DNA of 64,000 bases from Pedobacter sp. PLR (GTDB taxonomy: Bacteria; Bacteroidota; Bacteroidia; Sphingobacteriales; Sphingobacteriaceae): assembly GCF_026239675.1 (NCBI RefSeq), contig NZ_JAPIVQ010000001.1, positions 558,001-622,000 of the forward strand, in the 5' to 3' direction. Shown here in pieces: positions 44,654 to 54,570 of the stretch (the stretch's first letter is position 1; every line of letters starts with the position of its first letter). A program made the position numbers and the translations under genes. The notes under the pieces are model-generated. The model was not told the origin of the DNA. It saw only the letters and a program-made list of their open reading frames with translations, and searched no databases.

Positions 44654-45631
44654 CTACTTCCTTTTTATGCCTATAATTTTCACTTCTACAAGATAATTAC
44701 CTTCTTGTTTCAGTTGGAAACCTATTGCAGGATTAATGTTAAACCTGGTATTAGCCGGATAACTTGCTTTTGGATTGGTTACTTTCACAAACTCACTTGG
44801 GATTCTGTAAAAAATATCAAATGAACCGTATCCGGTAATCGTTTTGTAAGGGAATGGAATGATCTCAAAATTAAGGCTCATTTCGGTATCGGTTTTGATT
44901 ACCGGATTGAACTTTGCATAAGAATCCAGGGTAGGCCTGTCGCCACGAACAATGAGTTCGCCAGCTTTAGGATTGAAAGGAACCCCGTCTTCATCCACAT
45001 ACTTCACCACTACATTTGTACCCGTAGGCGCTGTTTTTGTGACGGTAATTTCTACCGGAGGCAGCGATTCGAAAGTCGCGCCACCATCCTGCAGATAAGT
45101 TGCCGAATTCCTGTTGATAGAAAAAGCCTGCGCTTCCACAAAATCCAGTTCACCAATATTCGTATAGGTTTTTGTACCGCTCTCATTGCTCAATTCCAGG
45201 TCAAACGTATATTGTGATCCTGTAGGAATCACTGCTGTTCCGGCAGTGAACAAAAACTGTCCGCTAGGTAGAAACTCAAATATTGGTTTCGACTTCAGTT
45301 CTCTGATCGAGTTTAATTTCTCCAGTGTGGTATGTACCTCCGGATCAAATGCTGTTTTGTAAATGTAAACCGGTACTTCCTTAAACAGTTCATCCGCATT
45401 TTGGTCTGTTCCTTTGCGTTTAATCTTCAGCAATTTGATTTTCAATGGCACTGTAGAACCATCTCCCTTTAACTCGGAAGTCAGGAATCCATTTTTACCT
45501 TTCTCTACCTGGAACGGACTGCCTACATAATAGACATCATCACTTAAAAAGCCAACAGTTATCTTTTTACAACCTGTCCAGATGGCAACTGAGAGCAACA
45601 AAGCCCCCGTAATCATTATATTTTTTTTCAT
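44654..45631 (-). CDS. DUF5007-like lipoprotein of a SusCD operon
   Basis: 325 residues with a lipoprotein signal (LLLSVAIWTGC, Cys21). The mature beta-rich protein starts KKITVGFLSDDVYYVGSPFQ and resembles the DUF5007 family often found after SusD in Pedobacter-type loci. It is probably an outer-membrane surface lipoprotein that helps the SusCD pair bind ligand. It is the last gene of the operon, 17 bp after the fasciclin gene. Confidence 0.75.
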   Translation of the reverse strand: MKKNIMITGALLLSVAIWTGCKKITVGFLSDDVYYVGSPFQVEKGKNGFLTSELKGDGSTVPLKIKLLKIKRKGTDQNADELFKEVPVYIYKTAFDPEVHTTLEKLNSIRELKSKPIFEFLPSGQFLFTAGTAVIPTGSQYTFDLELSNESGTKTYTNIGELDFVEAQAFSINRNSATYLQDGGATFESLPPVEITVTKTAPTGTNVVVKYVDEDGVPFNPKAGELIVRGDRPTLDSYAKFNPVIKTDTEMSLNFEIIPFPYKTITGYGSFDIFYRIPSEFVKVTNPKASYPANTRFNINPAIGFQLKQEGNYLVEVKIIGIKRK

Positions 45632-45648
45632 CAGATTATTTCTTTTAG

Positions 45649-46302
45649 CTACCAGTAAAACCTATGTGTATTCGTCAAAACGTGTAGTACGCCGGTTGTG
45701 GTCTGAATATTTGACGTTTGTGCAAACGTAAACAGATCAATATCTAAAACCGGATACTCTGTAGGGAGGGGATTAGGATCCAATCCATTTCTTAACTTTA
45801 TCAGGAATAAAATCTGAGGTTTAGCGCTTACCAGCCCCGGGCTTTCCTGTTCTATCAATTTCACCGAAAATGCCTCATTAGACTTACTAGTGAATAGTTT
45901 ATTCGATAAACTAAGACTTTCTCTGGTAATTTTACCAGCAAAAAGATGAGAACGTAAGGAGTCTCTAAGCTCTGGAACCGGAAGATCGTTCAGGGTATAG
46001 GTTAAACTTTCATCGTTATTATCCTGACGCAATTTCTCTTGTCTTCTGAACAACAAAGCTTTAATCGAGTAATCTGTTGGTGCAAAAAAGGTAACATCTC
46101 CATTGATTTCTTCTTTCATTCCGGCCTTGTCCACTAAAACCAGTAAAGTATCAAACAAACGATTCGTTTTCAGGTAATCATAAGTAGTCATGTTCACGTG
46201 TGCATCATGAATACTACCACCAATGATATACTTATCCTTTTTACAGGCTGTGGCCATGGCGACTACCACAAAGGCCAGTATGAGTATGTGCTTAATTTTC
46301 AT
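45649..46302 (-). CDS. Fasciclin-domain lipoprotein
   Basis: About 217 residues from the ATG at 46302, with the signal MKIKHILILAFVVVAMATAC. A fasciclin (FAS1) domain fills the rest: TTYDYLKTNRLFDTLLVLVD, VTFFAPTDYSIKALL and the closing TGVLHVLTNTH. The frame is open to an ATG at 46326, which would overlap SusD by 14 bp; the shorter start gives a proper lipoprotein leader and is preferred. FAS1 domains mediate adhesion or ligand binding. It is probably a surface partner of the SusCD transporter. Confidence 0.85.
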   Translation of the reverse strand: MKIKHILILAFVVVAMATACKKDKYIIGGSIHDAHVNMTTYDYLKTNRLFDTLLVLVDKAGMKEEINGDVTFFAPTDYSIKALLFRRQEKLRQDNNDESLTYTLNDLPVPELRDSLRSHLFAGKITRESLSLSNKLFTSKSNEAFSVKLIEQESPGLVSAKPQILFLIKLRNGLDPNPLPTEYPVLDIDLFTFAQTSNIQTTTGVLHVLTNTHRFYW

Positions 46303-46312
46303 CTTGATGTGC

Positions 46313-47848
46313 TTAATTTCTTCCATTCCAATATTTATTTTGAATCAATAACTGATTCTTCTGAAGGGTATTTCTTGAGATTGGCCATTTCCATCCGTCC
46401 TGATCAAAACGACTGGAAGGAAAACGTCCTTCTGTATATTCCGCCAACCTTTTATTACGGATCATAACATACCACAATTGGCCTTCAAATGCGATTTCCC
46501 TGTAGGTTTCTTCAAAGATCTCTGTTCTTAAATCCGCATTACTCCCTTCATAGGGATCAATTCCAGCACGCTGTTTCACTTCATTTAAATCGGTAATTGC
46601 CGGTCCGTAATTCCCTAATAGTTCATTACATTCAGCACGAAGTAACAGTTGCTCTCCCAACCTAAAAATAGGTGTGTTACAATCTACCATTGGGTCGGTA
46701 TTGTTTCCTGCATTTCTATACTTAACATTCTCTCCATTACGACCTGTATATTTGGTCAGGATCCAGTTATCTACATTGGTCTTATCAAAATTATAGGCCA
46801 CCCTGGCATCATTGTCATAGTAATAGATCTGGTCCAGGAAATTACCATTCAGGATCACCGGCATACTACCTTTACTTTTAATATAAGGCATCATGGTAGT
46901 GGTATAGAAGAAACCTGTCCCCAATTGATACTCATTCTGACTCAGACTCGTAGCGACTTCAAAAATAGCTTCTGAAGATCGTCCTTTGTATAAACTCTTA
47001 TAGTCTGTTGCAGGAACTAAGCTGTAGTTATTTGAGTTGGTTATGGAATCGATGGCGGCTACGGCTTTTGTCAGCAGGCCACTTTCAGTGTTTTTACCCA
47101 GAAAATACTGCCAGCGAAGTACGTTTGCTTTCAGGGCAAATACAGCTCCTTTATCCGCAGCAATAGCGCGATCAGGGCCTGTTGAAAACTGCAGTAACTT
47201 TTGTGCTTTATCAAGATCCGCCAGGGCAGAATCCAACACCACTTTTTCTGAAGTACGTGCCAGGTTCACCGAAGTTACCGGATCAGGATTATTCTTTAAT
47301 ACCAATGGCACATCACCCCAAATCCTGGCCATATAGAAATAGGTATAGGCTCTCAGGAAGTAAGCTTCTCCAAGGATTCTGTTTTTTCTATCTCCCGTAA
47401 ACACATTGTCTGGCATTTTAGCTACTTTATCCAGTACCGTATTGGCCATATTAATGGTGGTATAGTAGGACTGCCAATCTCCAAGATCTTCCAGGTATGG
47501 GCCAATAAAATCTCCGATATTAATTCCGGTACCATAATACTTATCGCCTTCAATTAAAAAGCTCAATGTAAAATGGCCATTCACTTTCACAAACTCATTG
47601 GTAGAAAGATCGCCATAACTAAAGTGTGACATTCTCTCGCTTTCGCTTCCCCTCACCATGGATTGTCTGGACAAGGAATAAACACCCGCTAAGGCAGAAA
47701 CCGCATCGTCCTGTGTTTTCCAGAAGGAACCTTCATAAGGTGCATCTTCAGGGGCAAAATTCAATAGCTTTTTGCAGGAAGAAAAAAGCAATGTTGAAGC
47801 CATCAGGAACACAAGGGCTATGGCTGCGTATGATTTTTTAGTATTCAT
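46313..47848 (-). CDS. SusD/RagB-family lipoprotein
   Basis: 511 residues. Lipoprotein signal MASTLLFSSC (Cys25), then KKLLNFAPEDAPYEGSFWKT. TPR-like helices include GEAYFLRAYTYFYMARIWGD, and the C-terminal part has RLGEQLLLRAECNELLGNYG and REIAFEGQLWYVMIRNKR. It is the surface ligand-binding lid of the SusC protein encoded 22 bp upstream. Confidence 0.95.
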   Translation of the reverse strand: MNTKKSYAAIALVFLMASTLLFSSCKKLLNFAPEDAPYEGSFWKTQDDAVSALAGVYSLSRQSMVRGSESERMSHFSYGDLSTNEFVKVNGHFTLSFLIEGDKYYGTGINIGDFIGPYLEDLGDWQSYYTTINMANTVLDKVAKMPDNVFTGDRKNRILGEAYFLRAYTYFYMARIWGDVPLVLKNNPDPVTSVNLARTSEKVVLDSALADLDKAQKLLQFSTGPDRAIAADKGAVFALKANVLRWQYFLGKNTESGLLTKAVAAIDSITNSNNYSLVPATDYKSLYKGRSSEAIFEVATSLSQNEYQLGTGFFYTTTMMPYIKSKGSMPVILNGNFLDQIYYYDNDARVAYNFDKTNVDNWILTKYTGRNGENVKYRNAGNNTDPMVDCNTPIFRLGEQLLLRAECNELLGNYGPAITDLNEVKQRAGIDPYEGSNADLRTEIFEETYREIAFEGQLWYVMIRNKRLAEYTEGRFPSSRFDQDGWKWPISRNTLQKNQLLIQNKYWNGRN

Positions 47849-47870
47849 CTTTAATTGATTCTAATGGTGA

Positions 47871-50800
47871 TTAAAATGTGGCTCTAACTCCTAAAGTGAA
47901 TTTTCTAGGCAAAGGATATCCATTACCGTTATAAATTCCCAATGCGTCTACAGCCTCTACATCAGGTAAGTTTGATTTCTGAAACGTGTACACATTATCA
48001 ATAATTCCATATACCTGTAAAGCATTTATTTTAGCCTTTTTCAACCATTCTGCCGGAAATCTATAACCAAGATTGATGTACTTGATGCGGGCATAACTTC
48101 CGTCTTCCATATAAGCAGAAGAGAATGTATTGAACTGATAGTAATAGCTTTTATAAGGATTGATGTCTGCATAAGCTGCATTATCTCCCGGATTACGCCA
48201 GATAGAAAGCTTGCTTAAGTCGATTAATCCCTGACCATAGAAATTCCCGATTTGTTTGTAATTGGTTAATAAAGACGCTACGTAAGTATTGTAAACATCT
48301 CTACCCAATGAAAAAGAGGTAAATACTTCTAATGAGAAGTTTTTATAGGTTACGGTATTACTGAAACCACCTGTTATTTTTGGATTTGGATCACCGGTTC
48401 TTACCAGGTCATTTCTGTCCCAGACATCATAATCACCATTCTGATCAATCCAACGGTAAGTACCTGGTCCGGCAACCACTGAACCATCCCAGTAAGTAAT
48501 CAGGTTACCTGTTCTCGGATCAAATGGAACATCTCCTGCTGTAGAATAAACCCCATTAGATTTCACCTGATAGAACTCATTAATCGGGCGTCCTTTAGAT
48601 AAAATATAAGTGGTTCCATTGTAATCAATCACGATATCTCTGTTTCCATCCGGAAGCTTAGTGATCTGATTCTTGTTCACAGACATAATCAAACGTGGCG
48701 TCCATTGGAAACTCTTTTCAGGAGAGAAGACTTTACCAGCGATATTAAACTCCAGGCCAACGTTTCTTACCCCAACAGAGTTGGTGAACACCTCATCATA
48801 ACCACTTGTAGCTGGCTGTTTAAGGTTAAAGAAGATATCCTTGGTATTTCGGTTATAGACATCAGCTACTACATTAATCCTGTTATTGAAGAAATCGGCA
48901 TCAATACCGATATTGCCTTGTAGCGCTCTTTCCCAGGTCAGATTGTCTTGAGTAACTGATTTAGGATTATGATTGATGATCGTTGTGTTGTTATAGGTAT
49001 AGGTATTGCCGCCTGGTTGCAGGTTTCCTTCCCCAACCAGGTAGGAATTATAAGGTGCATAGAAATCATCCGGTAAATTTCCGCTGACGCCGAAACTACC
49101 CCTGATTTTCAGCATACTGATCCAGGATTTTGTTTTCGACATAAAGGCCTCATCAGAAATGATCCAGCCTGCCGAAACTGCAGGGAAATAAGCCCAACGG
49201 TTGTTTTTACCAAAACGCGAAGAAGCATCCGTTCTCAGGGAAGCAGAGAATAGATATCTGGATTTATAATCATAATTTACACGTCCGAAGAATGACAATA
49301 AACCAGCTTGTTTATTGCTGGAACGCGTATAATTCTTATCATAATCACCTGGCTTAATTGCATTTACAGTGGATATGGAATTGTTTCCTATTCCGAATCC
49401 TCCAACACCAGTATAACCTACATTGATATAATTGATGGTGTTACCCACCAGGAAATTAAAATGATGGTCGTCCAGTACGTTCAGGTTATAATTCAAGGTA
49501 TTGTCAATATTATAATTCTGAAATTTAGAATTCATCGAGTAGCTATAGAAAGTACCATCTGCATCCAGCGCACTTGGTCTGAAAAGATCACGTGTAGAAC
49601 TGGAAAGCAATAAGGACCCCTGACTGACAAACTTTAAATTCGGTGTAAATTCATAGTTTAGAGAGATGCTTGTAGCGATATCATCATTAATATTTTTATC
49701 TTTTGCCAGGTCATATTGGCCAACAAAATTAAGACTATCGGCATGGCTCAACTGGAATAAAGAAGATGGGAAGGCACCACTGTTGATGGGTAAAGGATTG
49801 GTATAATCGGCATCCGGATTAGGAATTACCCCCCTACCTCTTGACCTGTCGGTTCTTGATACGCGAAAGGAAAGATCAACATTCAATTTTGGCGTCATTT
49901 TATAGCCCATACTCGCGGCCAGGTTATAACGTTTAAAGCCTGTTGACTTCACAATTCCCTCTTCATTATAATAGTTACCGCTTAAACGATAGCTTACATT
50001 TTCACTTCCTCCATAAACAGAAGCATCAGCATTGTAAATCTTTGCAGTTTGAAAGAAAAGCCCTTGCCAATCTGTTTTATTGTTGAAGGCAGGATTCAAA
50101 CTATCCGTTAAGAGCAAAGGAAGCGTTGATAACTGCTCATAGTTGCCCAGAGAATTCAGGTAGTCCATTTTATATCTGCGTTCTTCTGCACCTACGTAGT
50201 AAACTTCAGAATTTGCCCGCATAGAAAGGCCGGTATAAAAATTCGCATTGATTTTCGGTTTTTCTCCGATTTTACCTCTTTTCGTTTTCACGACTACTAC
50301 CCCATTTGCCCCTCTTGATCCGTAGATAGAGGCCGAAGCTGCATCCTTTAACACATCAATACTTTCAATGTCATTGGGATTGATCCCTGCGATAAAGTTG
50401 GTTTGTGTCACATCGGAAAAGCTAGAGATATCATCGTAAGAAACAGGAACTCCATCGATAATAAAAAGCGGGCTACTCAAGGCATTCACAGAATTTACGC
50501 TTCTGCTCATTGCTGTATTTCCACGTACGGTAAAGGTTGGTCTGGACCCCGGCTCACCAGAATAGTTTTGGATATTTACTCCGGCCACTTTCCCTTGTAG
50601 TAGCTGATCAAAACTTGGCGAAGGCAGATTCTCGATATCTTTAGCGGTAACCGTAGATACGGCAGCAGTGGAAGTCCGGCGGGAAACGGTTTGATAACCG
50701 ATCACGACCGCATCTTTCAACATATTTGGATTAGGTTCCAATTTAATGCTGAACACTTTCTGGGTACCTACTTTTAAGGTTTTGCTGACATAACCGACAA

Positions 50801-51353
50801 AGGTTACCGAAATAGAAGATTCCGGGCCAGCTACATTGATTTTAAATTCACCTTTATTATTGGTTTGAACTGAATTGCTAGTCCCGATTTCCTTAATAGA
50901 AGCACCAGGCAAAGGTTGCCCGGTTTCATCAATTACCTTTCCGGAGATCGGCTCAGCGATGAACATTTGCGTTTTAGCTTGTGGTTTGGTTTTAATTTTT
51001 TCCTGCACCACTAAAGTTTTCGTATCCAGAGAATACTCAAATGGCTGGTCCAGAAAACACAAATTCAGGGCATCTTCCATGCCGGCATTGCGTACATTAA
51101 TCGTAACTGGTTTTGCAGTAGATATATCTGTTGCGATAAACACCAGGTCATAGCCTGTTTGTTTGGTGATTGCTTTCAGCACCTTTTCTAAGGTGACATT
51201 TTTCTCCGACAGGGTTACTTTTTTTTGTGCCAGAGTAGAAGCATTCAGCTGAAACATGAACAATAGCACGAAGGCTAGAGAAAGTTTCATGGTTAGAAGA
51301 ATTTTATTTTTCACATAGGAATTCCTATACGAGTTAAAGTCGTACAATTTCAT
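47871..51353 (-). CDS. SusC/RagA TonB-dependent transporter with N-terminal STN signalling domain
   Basis: 1160 residues. A long leader with signal helix (TMKLSLAFVLLFMFQLNAST) precedes an STN domain (about 45-125, KVTLSEKNVTLEKVLKAITK), a carboxypeptidase-regulatory domain (ISGKVIDETGQPLPGASIKE), a plug (DAVVIGYQTVSRRTSTAAVS, NPNDIESIDVLKDAASASIY) and the barrel. The STN domain contacts FecR in the periplasm to report substrate binding, matching the FecR and sigma genes directly upstream. The leader is longer than usual; the ATG near 51290 is an alternative start. Confidence 0.96.
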   Translation of the reverse strand: MKLYDFNSYRNSYVKNKILLTMKLSLAFVLLFMFQLNASTLAQKKVTLSEKNVTLEKVLKAITKQTGYDLVFIATDISTAKPVTINVRNAGMEDALNLCFLDQPFEYSLDTKTLVVQEKIKTKPQAKTQMFIAEPISGKVIDETGQPLPGASIKEIGTSNSVQTNNKGEFKINVAGPESSISVTFVGYVSKTLKVGTQKVFSIKLEPNPNMLKDAVVIGYQTVSRRTSTAAVSTVTAKDIENLPSPSFDQLLQGKVAGVNIQNYSGEPGSRPTFTVRGNTAMSRSVNSVNALSSPLFIIDGVPVSYDDISSFSDVTQTNFIAGINPNDIESIDVLKDAASASIYGSRGANGVVVVKTKRGKIGEKPKINANFYTGLSMRANSEVYYVGAEERRYKMDYLNSLGNYEQLSTLPLLLTDSLNPAFNNKTDWQGLFFQTAKIYNADASVYGGSENVSYRLSGNYYNEEGIVKSTGFKRYNLAASMGYKMTPKLNVDLSFRVSRTDRSRGRGVIPNPDADYTNPLPINSGAFPSSLFQLSHADSLNFVGQYDLAKDKNINDDIATSISLNYEFTPNLKFVSQGSLLLSSSTRDLFRPSALDADGTFYSYSMNSKFQNYNIDNTLNYNLNVLDDHHFNFLVGNTINYINVGYTGVGGFGIGNNSISTVNAIKPGDYDKNYTRSSNKQAGLLSFFGRVNYDYKSRYLFSASLRTDASSRFGKNNRWAYFPAVSAGWIISDEAFMSKTKSWISMLKIRGSFGVSGNLPDDFYAPYNSYLVGEGNLQPGGNTYTYNNTTIINHNPKSVTQDNLTWERALQGNIGIDADFFNNRINVVADVYNRNTKDIFFNLKQPATSGYDEVFTNSVGVRNVGLEFNIAGKVFSPEKSFQWTPRLIMSVNKNQITKLPDGNRDIVIDYNGTTYILSKGRPINEFYQVKSNGVYSTAGDVPFDPRTGNLITYWDGSVVAGPGTYRWIDQNGDYDVWDRNDLVRTGDPNPKITGGFSNTVTYKNFSLEVFTSFSLGRDVYNTYVASLLTNYKQIGNFYGQGLIDLSKLSIWRNPGDNAAYADINPYKSYYYQFNTFSSAYMEDGSYARIKYINLGYRFPAEWLKKAKINALQVYGIIDNVYTFQKSNLPDVEAVDALGIYNGNGYPLPRKFTLGVRATF

Positions 51354-51524
51354 ACATTTGGTAAGTTTGGGTTCATGATAAAGAGAACAACTCCAGGTTC
51401 CCTCCTTATCGCGTTAGGTTGATAACTTTGTTTAATACAATGTATTTACAGACAACGACCCATAAATCAGAGACCGGGGGCGCGTCAACGCTCCTGGTTC
51501 TTTTATGAACCATTCATAGTAGAA

Positions 51525-52670
51525 TTAAGGCATAGCTATAATCCTCCTTCCTTCAGTCTTAAATTTAATTTTCCTGGTTAATTGAAGTACCCTGAGTACT
51601 TCTGAAAGACTTTTAGTGCGGGAGATCTTCCCCCCTATTTTAATGTCATCAAATGTTCCTTCGGAACTGATTTCTACATCATACCAGCGTTCAAGTTTAT
51701 TGAGCACCGTGCGTACATCATCTCTCTCAAATGCAAAATAACCGTTCTTCCAGGCTACTGCCTGCTCCACATCCACTTCCTCCACCTGAAAAAGCTGCCC
51801 GGTTAATGCAGCCTGTTGTCCGGGTTTTAAACGTTTTCCGCTTTTTGAGTTTTTTGAGTTTTTTAAATTAACATTTACACTTCCTTCTAACAGTGTAGTG
51901 ATTACTGAAGGTTGATTGGCATAAGCATTCACATTAAAATGTGTACCCAATACTTCAACTTCCTGATTGGCGCTAAGTACTTTAAAAGATTTTCCTTTAC
52001 TTTTTGCGACTTCAAAGTACGCCTGACCGCTTAATTCGACCTTACGTTCCTTACCCGCAAATACGACCGGGTATTTTAAGGAAGATGCGGCGTCTAACCA
52101 TACGAGGCTACCATCAGGTAATAAAATCTGAAACTTTCCACCTCTGGGTGTTTCTATAGTATTGTATTCCGGAGCCTGTTGCCCCTGATTTGTTTTCGAC
52201 TTTGCAACGGAGCTATAGACAATTTGTCCGTCCTCAGATTTAGAAATTTTTAGTCCGGATTGAACGGCGATCTCTCCGCTTTTTATATCCGTTAAGCTAA
52301 TTTTGGAACCATCAGAAAGGGTCAGCACCGCTTTATCTCCACCGGCCTTTATATCTGCTTCTGTATGATGCGCATAATCCGGGCTTTGCTTTCCAGGGAA
52401 ATAAAGATATAGCAGGGCCGACAAGCTCAATATGACTAAGGCTGCAGCAGAAATCCGGCTCCAAAGAATTAAACGATGTGATTGCCCTCCTACACGACTC
52501 AAAACTTTCTGAATCGCATCCACATCAGCCTCCATTTCGGCCTCCGACAATTTCATAGGGTTCAGCGTATCATATTTATTATACCAGGTTTCTACAAAAG
52601 CTTTTTCGGCTGCCGTACAATCATTGGAGAGGTATCTGCTTAATAATTCTTTTAGTTTGCCACTTTGCAT
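51525..52670 (-). CDS. FecR-family anti-sigma/sigma regulator
   Basis: 381 residues. A cytoplasmic N-terminal helix bundle (LLSRYLSNDCTAAEKAFVE), one membrane helix (about 82-104), a periplasmic FecR domain with TIETPRGGKFQILLPDGSLV and VELSGQAYFEVAK, and a C-terminal DUF4974-like domain (FERDDVRTVLNKLERWYDVE). It holds the partner ECF sigma inactive until the STN domain of the SusC protein signals. It lies 54 bp after the sigma gene and 171 bp before SusC. Confidence 0.95.
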   Translation of the reverse strand: MQSGKLKELLSRYLSNDCTAAEKAFVETWYNKYDTLNPMKLSEAEMEADVDAIQKVLSRVGGQSHRLILWSRISAAALVILSLSALLYLYFPGKQSPDYAHHTEADIKAGGDKAVLTLSDGSKISLTDIKSGEIAVQSGLKISKSEDGQIVYSSVAKSKTNQGQQAPEYNTIETPRGGKFQILLPDGSLVWLDAASSLKYPVVFAGKERKVELSGQAYFEVAKSKGKSFKVLSANQEVEVLGTHFNVNAYANQPSVITTLLEGSVNVNLKNSKNSKSGKRLKPGQQAALTGQLFQVEEVDVEQAVAWKNGYFAFERDDVRTVLNKLERWYDVEISSEGTFDDIKIGGKISRTKSLSEVLRVLQLTRKIKFKTEGRRIIAMP

Positions 52671-52724
52671 AGAGATCGGATTAACGCCTAATTAAAAACA
52701 AGACACTTAACCCGGGCGGGGGGC

Positions 52725-53291
52725 CTAGATGAAAATGAAAAAAAAATCTTCCATTTTTACACGTAACACCTTCAGGGCATTATTGATTTGATTCTTTACC
52801 GTTTTTTCAGATAGGTTAAGTTGGGTGGCAATTTCTTTACGGGAAAGGTTATTCTTGCGGCTCAATTCAAATACTTCCCGCATTTTTAGCGGCAAACCGG
52901 CAATTTCCTTTTCTATTAATTGGATGAGTTCCTTTTCGCGGACGCGGTGATCGGTTACAGATTCATATTCATGAATGCTGTCCTGGAGTTGGGAAAAGTA
53001 ACTGGATTCCACTCTTCTATGTGATATGGTATTTAAAACCCTGTTTCTAACCGCACAATAAAGGTATCCCGGCAAATTAGTTTCAATGGCAATATCTTCT
53101 CTCTTCAGCCATAACACTGTAAACAACTCCTGAATCACATCTCTGGCTTCCTCACGATCCTGAAGTTTTGCATAAGCATGGCTATATAAAATAGCCGTGT
53201 ATCTTTTATAAATTTCCGTATACGCGGCCCTGTTGCCCAAACGCAATAAAGCGACCAGTTCAGAATCTGAATGCTTACTATACACTGACAT
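52725..53291 (-). CDS. ECF sigma factor (FecI-like, SusC-linked)
   Basis: 188 residues. Region 2 includes DREEARDVIQELFTVLWLKR; region 4 contains LPLKMREVFELSRKNNLSRK and the recognition helix IATQLNLSEKTVKNQINNAL. The C-terminus ends in an odd hydrophobic tail (MEDFFFIFI). It should direct transcription of the SusCD operon when FecR is triggered. It is divergent from the SRAP gene with 168 bp between. Confidence 0.95.
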   Translation of the reverse strand: MSVYSKHSDSELVALLRLGNRAAYTEIYKRYTAILYSHAYAKLQDREEARDVIQELFTVLWLKREDIAIETNLPGYLYCAVRNRVLNTISHRRVESSYFSQLQDSIHEYESVTDHRVREKELIQLIEKEIAGLPLKMREVFELSRKNNLSRKEIATQLNLSEKTVKNQINNALKVLRVKMEDFFFIFI

Positions 53292-53416
53292 GTTAATCTA
53301 TCTCCCCTCCTCTAATGTAACATTTTTCATACTATTTCCTATTTATCCAAACAAAAAACTGTAAAAAACGCTCATTATGGTCGTTTATTATCAGGAACCA
53401 GCTCTTCTTATCAGTT

Positions 53417-53447
53417 TTTGAGAATAAACAGAAATAAGATAGCTTTG
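53417..53447 (+). promoter_or_regulatory. Bacteroidota-type promoter of the SRAP gene
   Basis: TTTG (53417-53420), a 19-bp spacer, then TAGCTTTG (53440-53447) is an exact match to the Bacteroidota consensus TTTG-N19-TANNTTTG. The ATG follows 12 bp later, so the 5' leader must be only a few nucleotides. Confidence 0.75.
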
Positions 53448-53459
53448 CCACCCTAAATT

Positions 53460-54173
53460 ATGTGCGCAAGATATACCCTAACAGCCGAAGAGAAAGAGAT
53501 TTTAAAGAATAATCCGTATCAACTTATTGGTGCCTATGAACCAGATGCCAATATTGCCATCACCGATGGTGGTCTGGTGATCACTTCCGATGAGCCTGAT
53601 CTTATTCAGCAAATGTCGTTCGGCATTGTCCCTCATACTGCCAGCAGCAATGTGCTTACTTTTGACACCTGGAATATTCGTTCTGAGGAGGTCATGGAAA
53701 AGAAAACCTATGCCCCTTTAATGAAACATCGTAAAACCTGTTTAATCATTGCAGATAGCTTTTATGAATGGCAAAAGATTACAGATACCGACAAAAGACC
53801 ATACCGCTTTACCAATGAACGGAAAACTTTCTGCTTCGCAGGATTATGGAGCCAATGGCTGAACCCGGAAACCGGTGAAAAGTACAGAACTTTTGGGATT
53901 ATGACCACCGTAGCCAACAAGACTGTCGGAGAAATTCATGATAAACAAAGAATGCCGGTCATCCTGCACCGAAATGAGGAGTTAAGATGGCTAAATAAAA
54001 AGCTTAGTGTAGAACAATTGCTGGAAATGTGCAAACCTTACCCTGATCATTTGATGAACCGGACCCAGGTTAGCAAAAAAGTAAATAAAGTTTCCACGAA
54101 AAAGGACCCAAATAAGGGTATAGAACTCATTAAACCGTACAATGAGCTGATAATTCCAACACTTTTCGACTAA
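53460..54173 (+). CDS. SOS-response-associated peptidase (SRAP/YedK/HMCES family)
   Basis: 237 residues starting MCARYTLT, with Cys2 as the catalytic residue exposed after Met removal. Other family residues: TWNIRSEEV (Asn/Arg), SFYEWQ (Glu) and RMPVILH (His). The protein binds single-stranded DNA and forms a covalent link with abasic sites, shielding them during replication. It has a clear own promoter and is followed by tRNA-Ser. No SOS box was recognised. Confidence 0.95.
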   Translation: MCARYTLTAEEKEILKNNPYQLIGAYEPDANIAITDGGLVITSDEPDLIQQMSFGIVPHTASSNVLTFDTWNIRSEEVMEKKTYAPLMKHRKTCLIIADSFYEWQKITDTDKRPYRFTNERKTFCFAGLWSQWLNPETGEKYRTFGIMTTVANKTVGEIHDKQRMPVILHRNEELRWLNKKLSVEQLLEMCKPYPDHLMNRTQVSKKVNKVSTKKDPNKGIELIKPYNELIIPTLFD

Positions 54174-54285
54174 AAACCTGAAGTGATCAAAAATAAAGCT
54201 ACTCAGTTTTAGTTCGTTATAAATATTTCATTAAATAATGATATTCAGAATTTGCAGAACCGGCTTGAGTTCGTACTTTTGTCTC

Positions 54286-54372
54286 GGAGAGTTGGCAGAG
54301 TGGTCGATTGCGGCAGTCTTGAAAACTGTTGACTTGTCAAAGGGTCCGCGGGTTCGAATCCCCCACTCTCCG
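54286..54372 (+). tRNA. tRNA-Ser (anticodon UGA)
   Basis: A class II tRNA with acceptor GGAGAGT pairing ACTCTCC, D-arm GGCAGAGTGGTCGATTGCGG, anticodon loop CTTGAAA (TGA, reading UCA), a long variable arm and T-arm GGTTCGAATCC. The discriminator is G; CCA is not encoded. A terminator follows 20 bp later. Its last 20 bases (and one beyond) recur at 58520-58540. Confidence 0.97.
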
Positions 54373-54392
54373 CTAAGGTATCAAAACCTACT

Positions 54393-54427
54393 AAAATCCT
54401 GCAATCGAAAGATTAGCAGGATTTTTT
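54393..54427 (+). terminator. Terminator after tRNA-Ser
   Basis: AAAATCCTGC (54393-54402) pairs with GCAGGATTTT (54416-54425), followed by TT. Loop AATCGAAAGATTA contains a smaller inner stem. Confidence 0.85.
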
Positions 54428-54570
54428 GTTTTGGAAATAAGCATAACCACCAAAGGGGGGGGGCAACCACATTTAGTGAAATATAAACCATCGCCACTAC
54501 AAGATAGAGCTTTTCGCTTCCTGCGACTAAATCATTAATGTAATTTATCCAAAAGCGACACTTGATGTTA

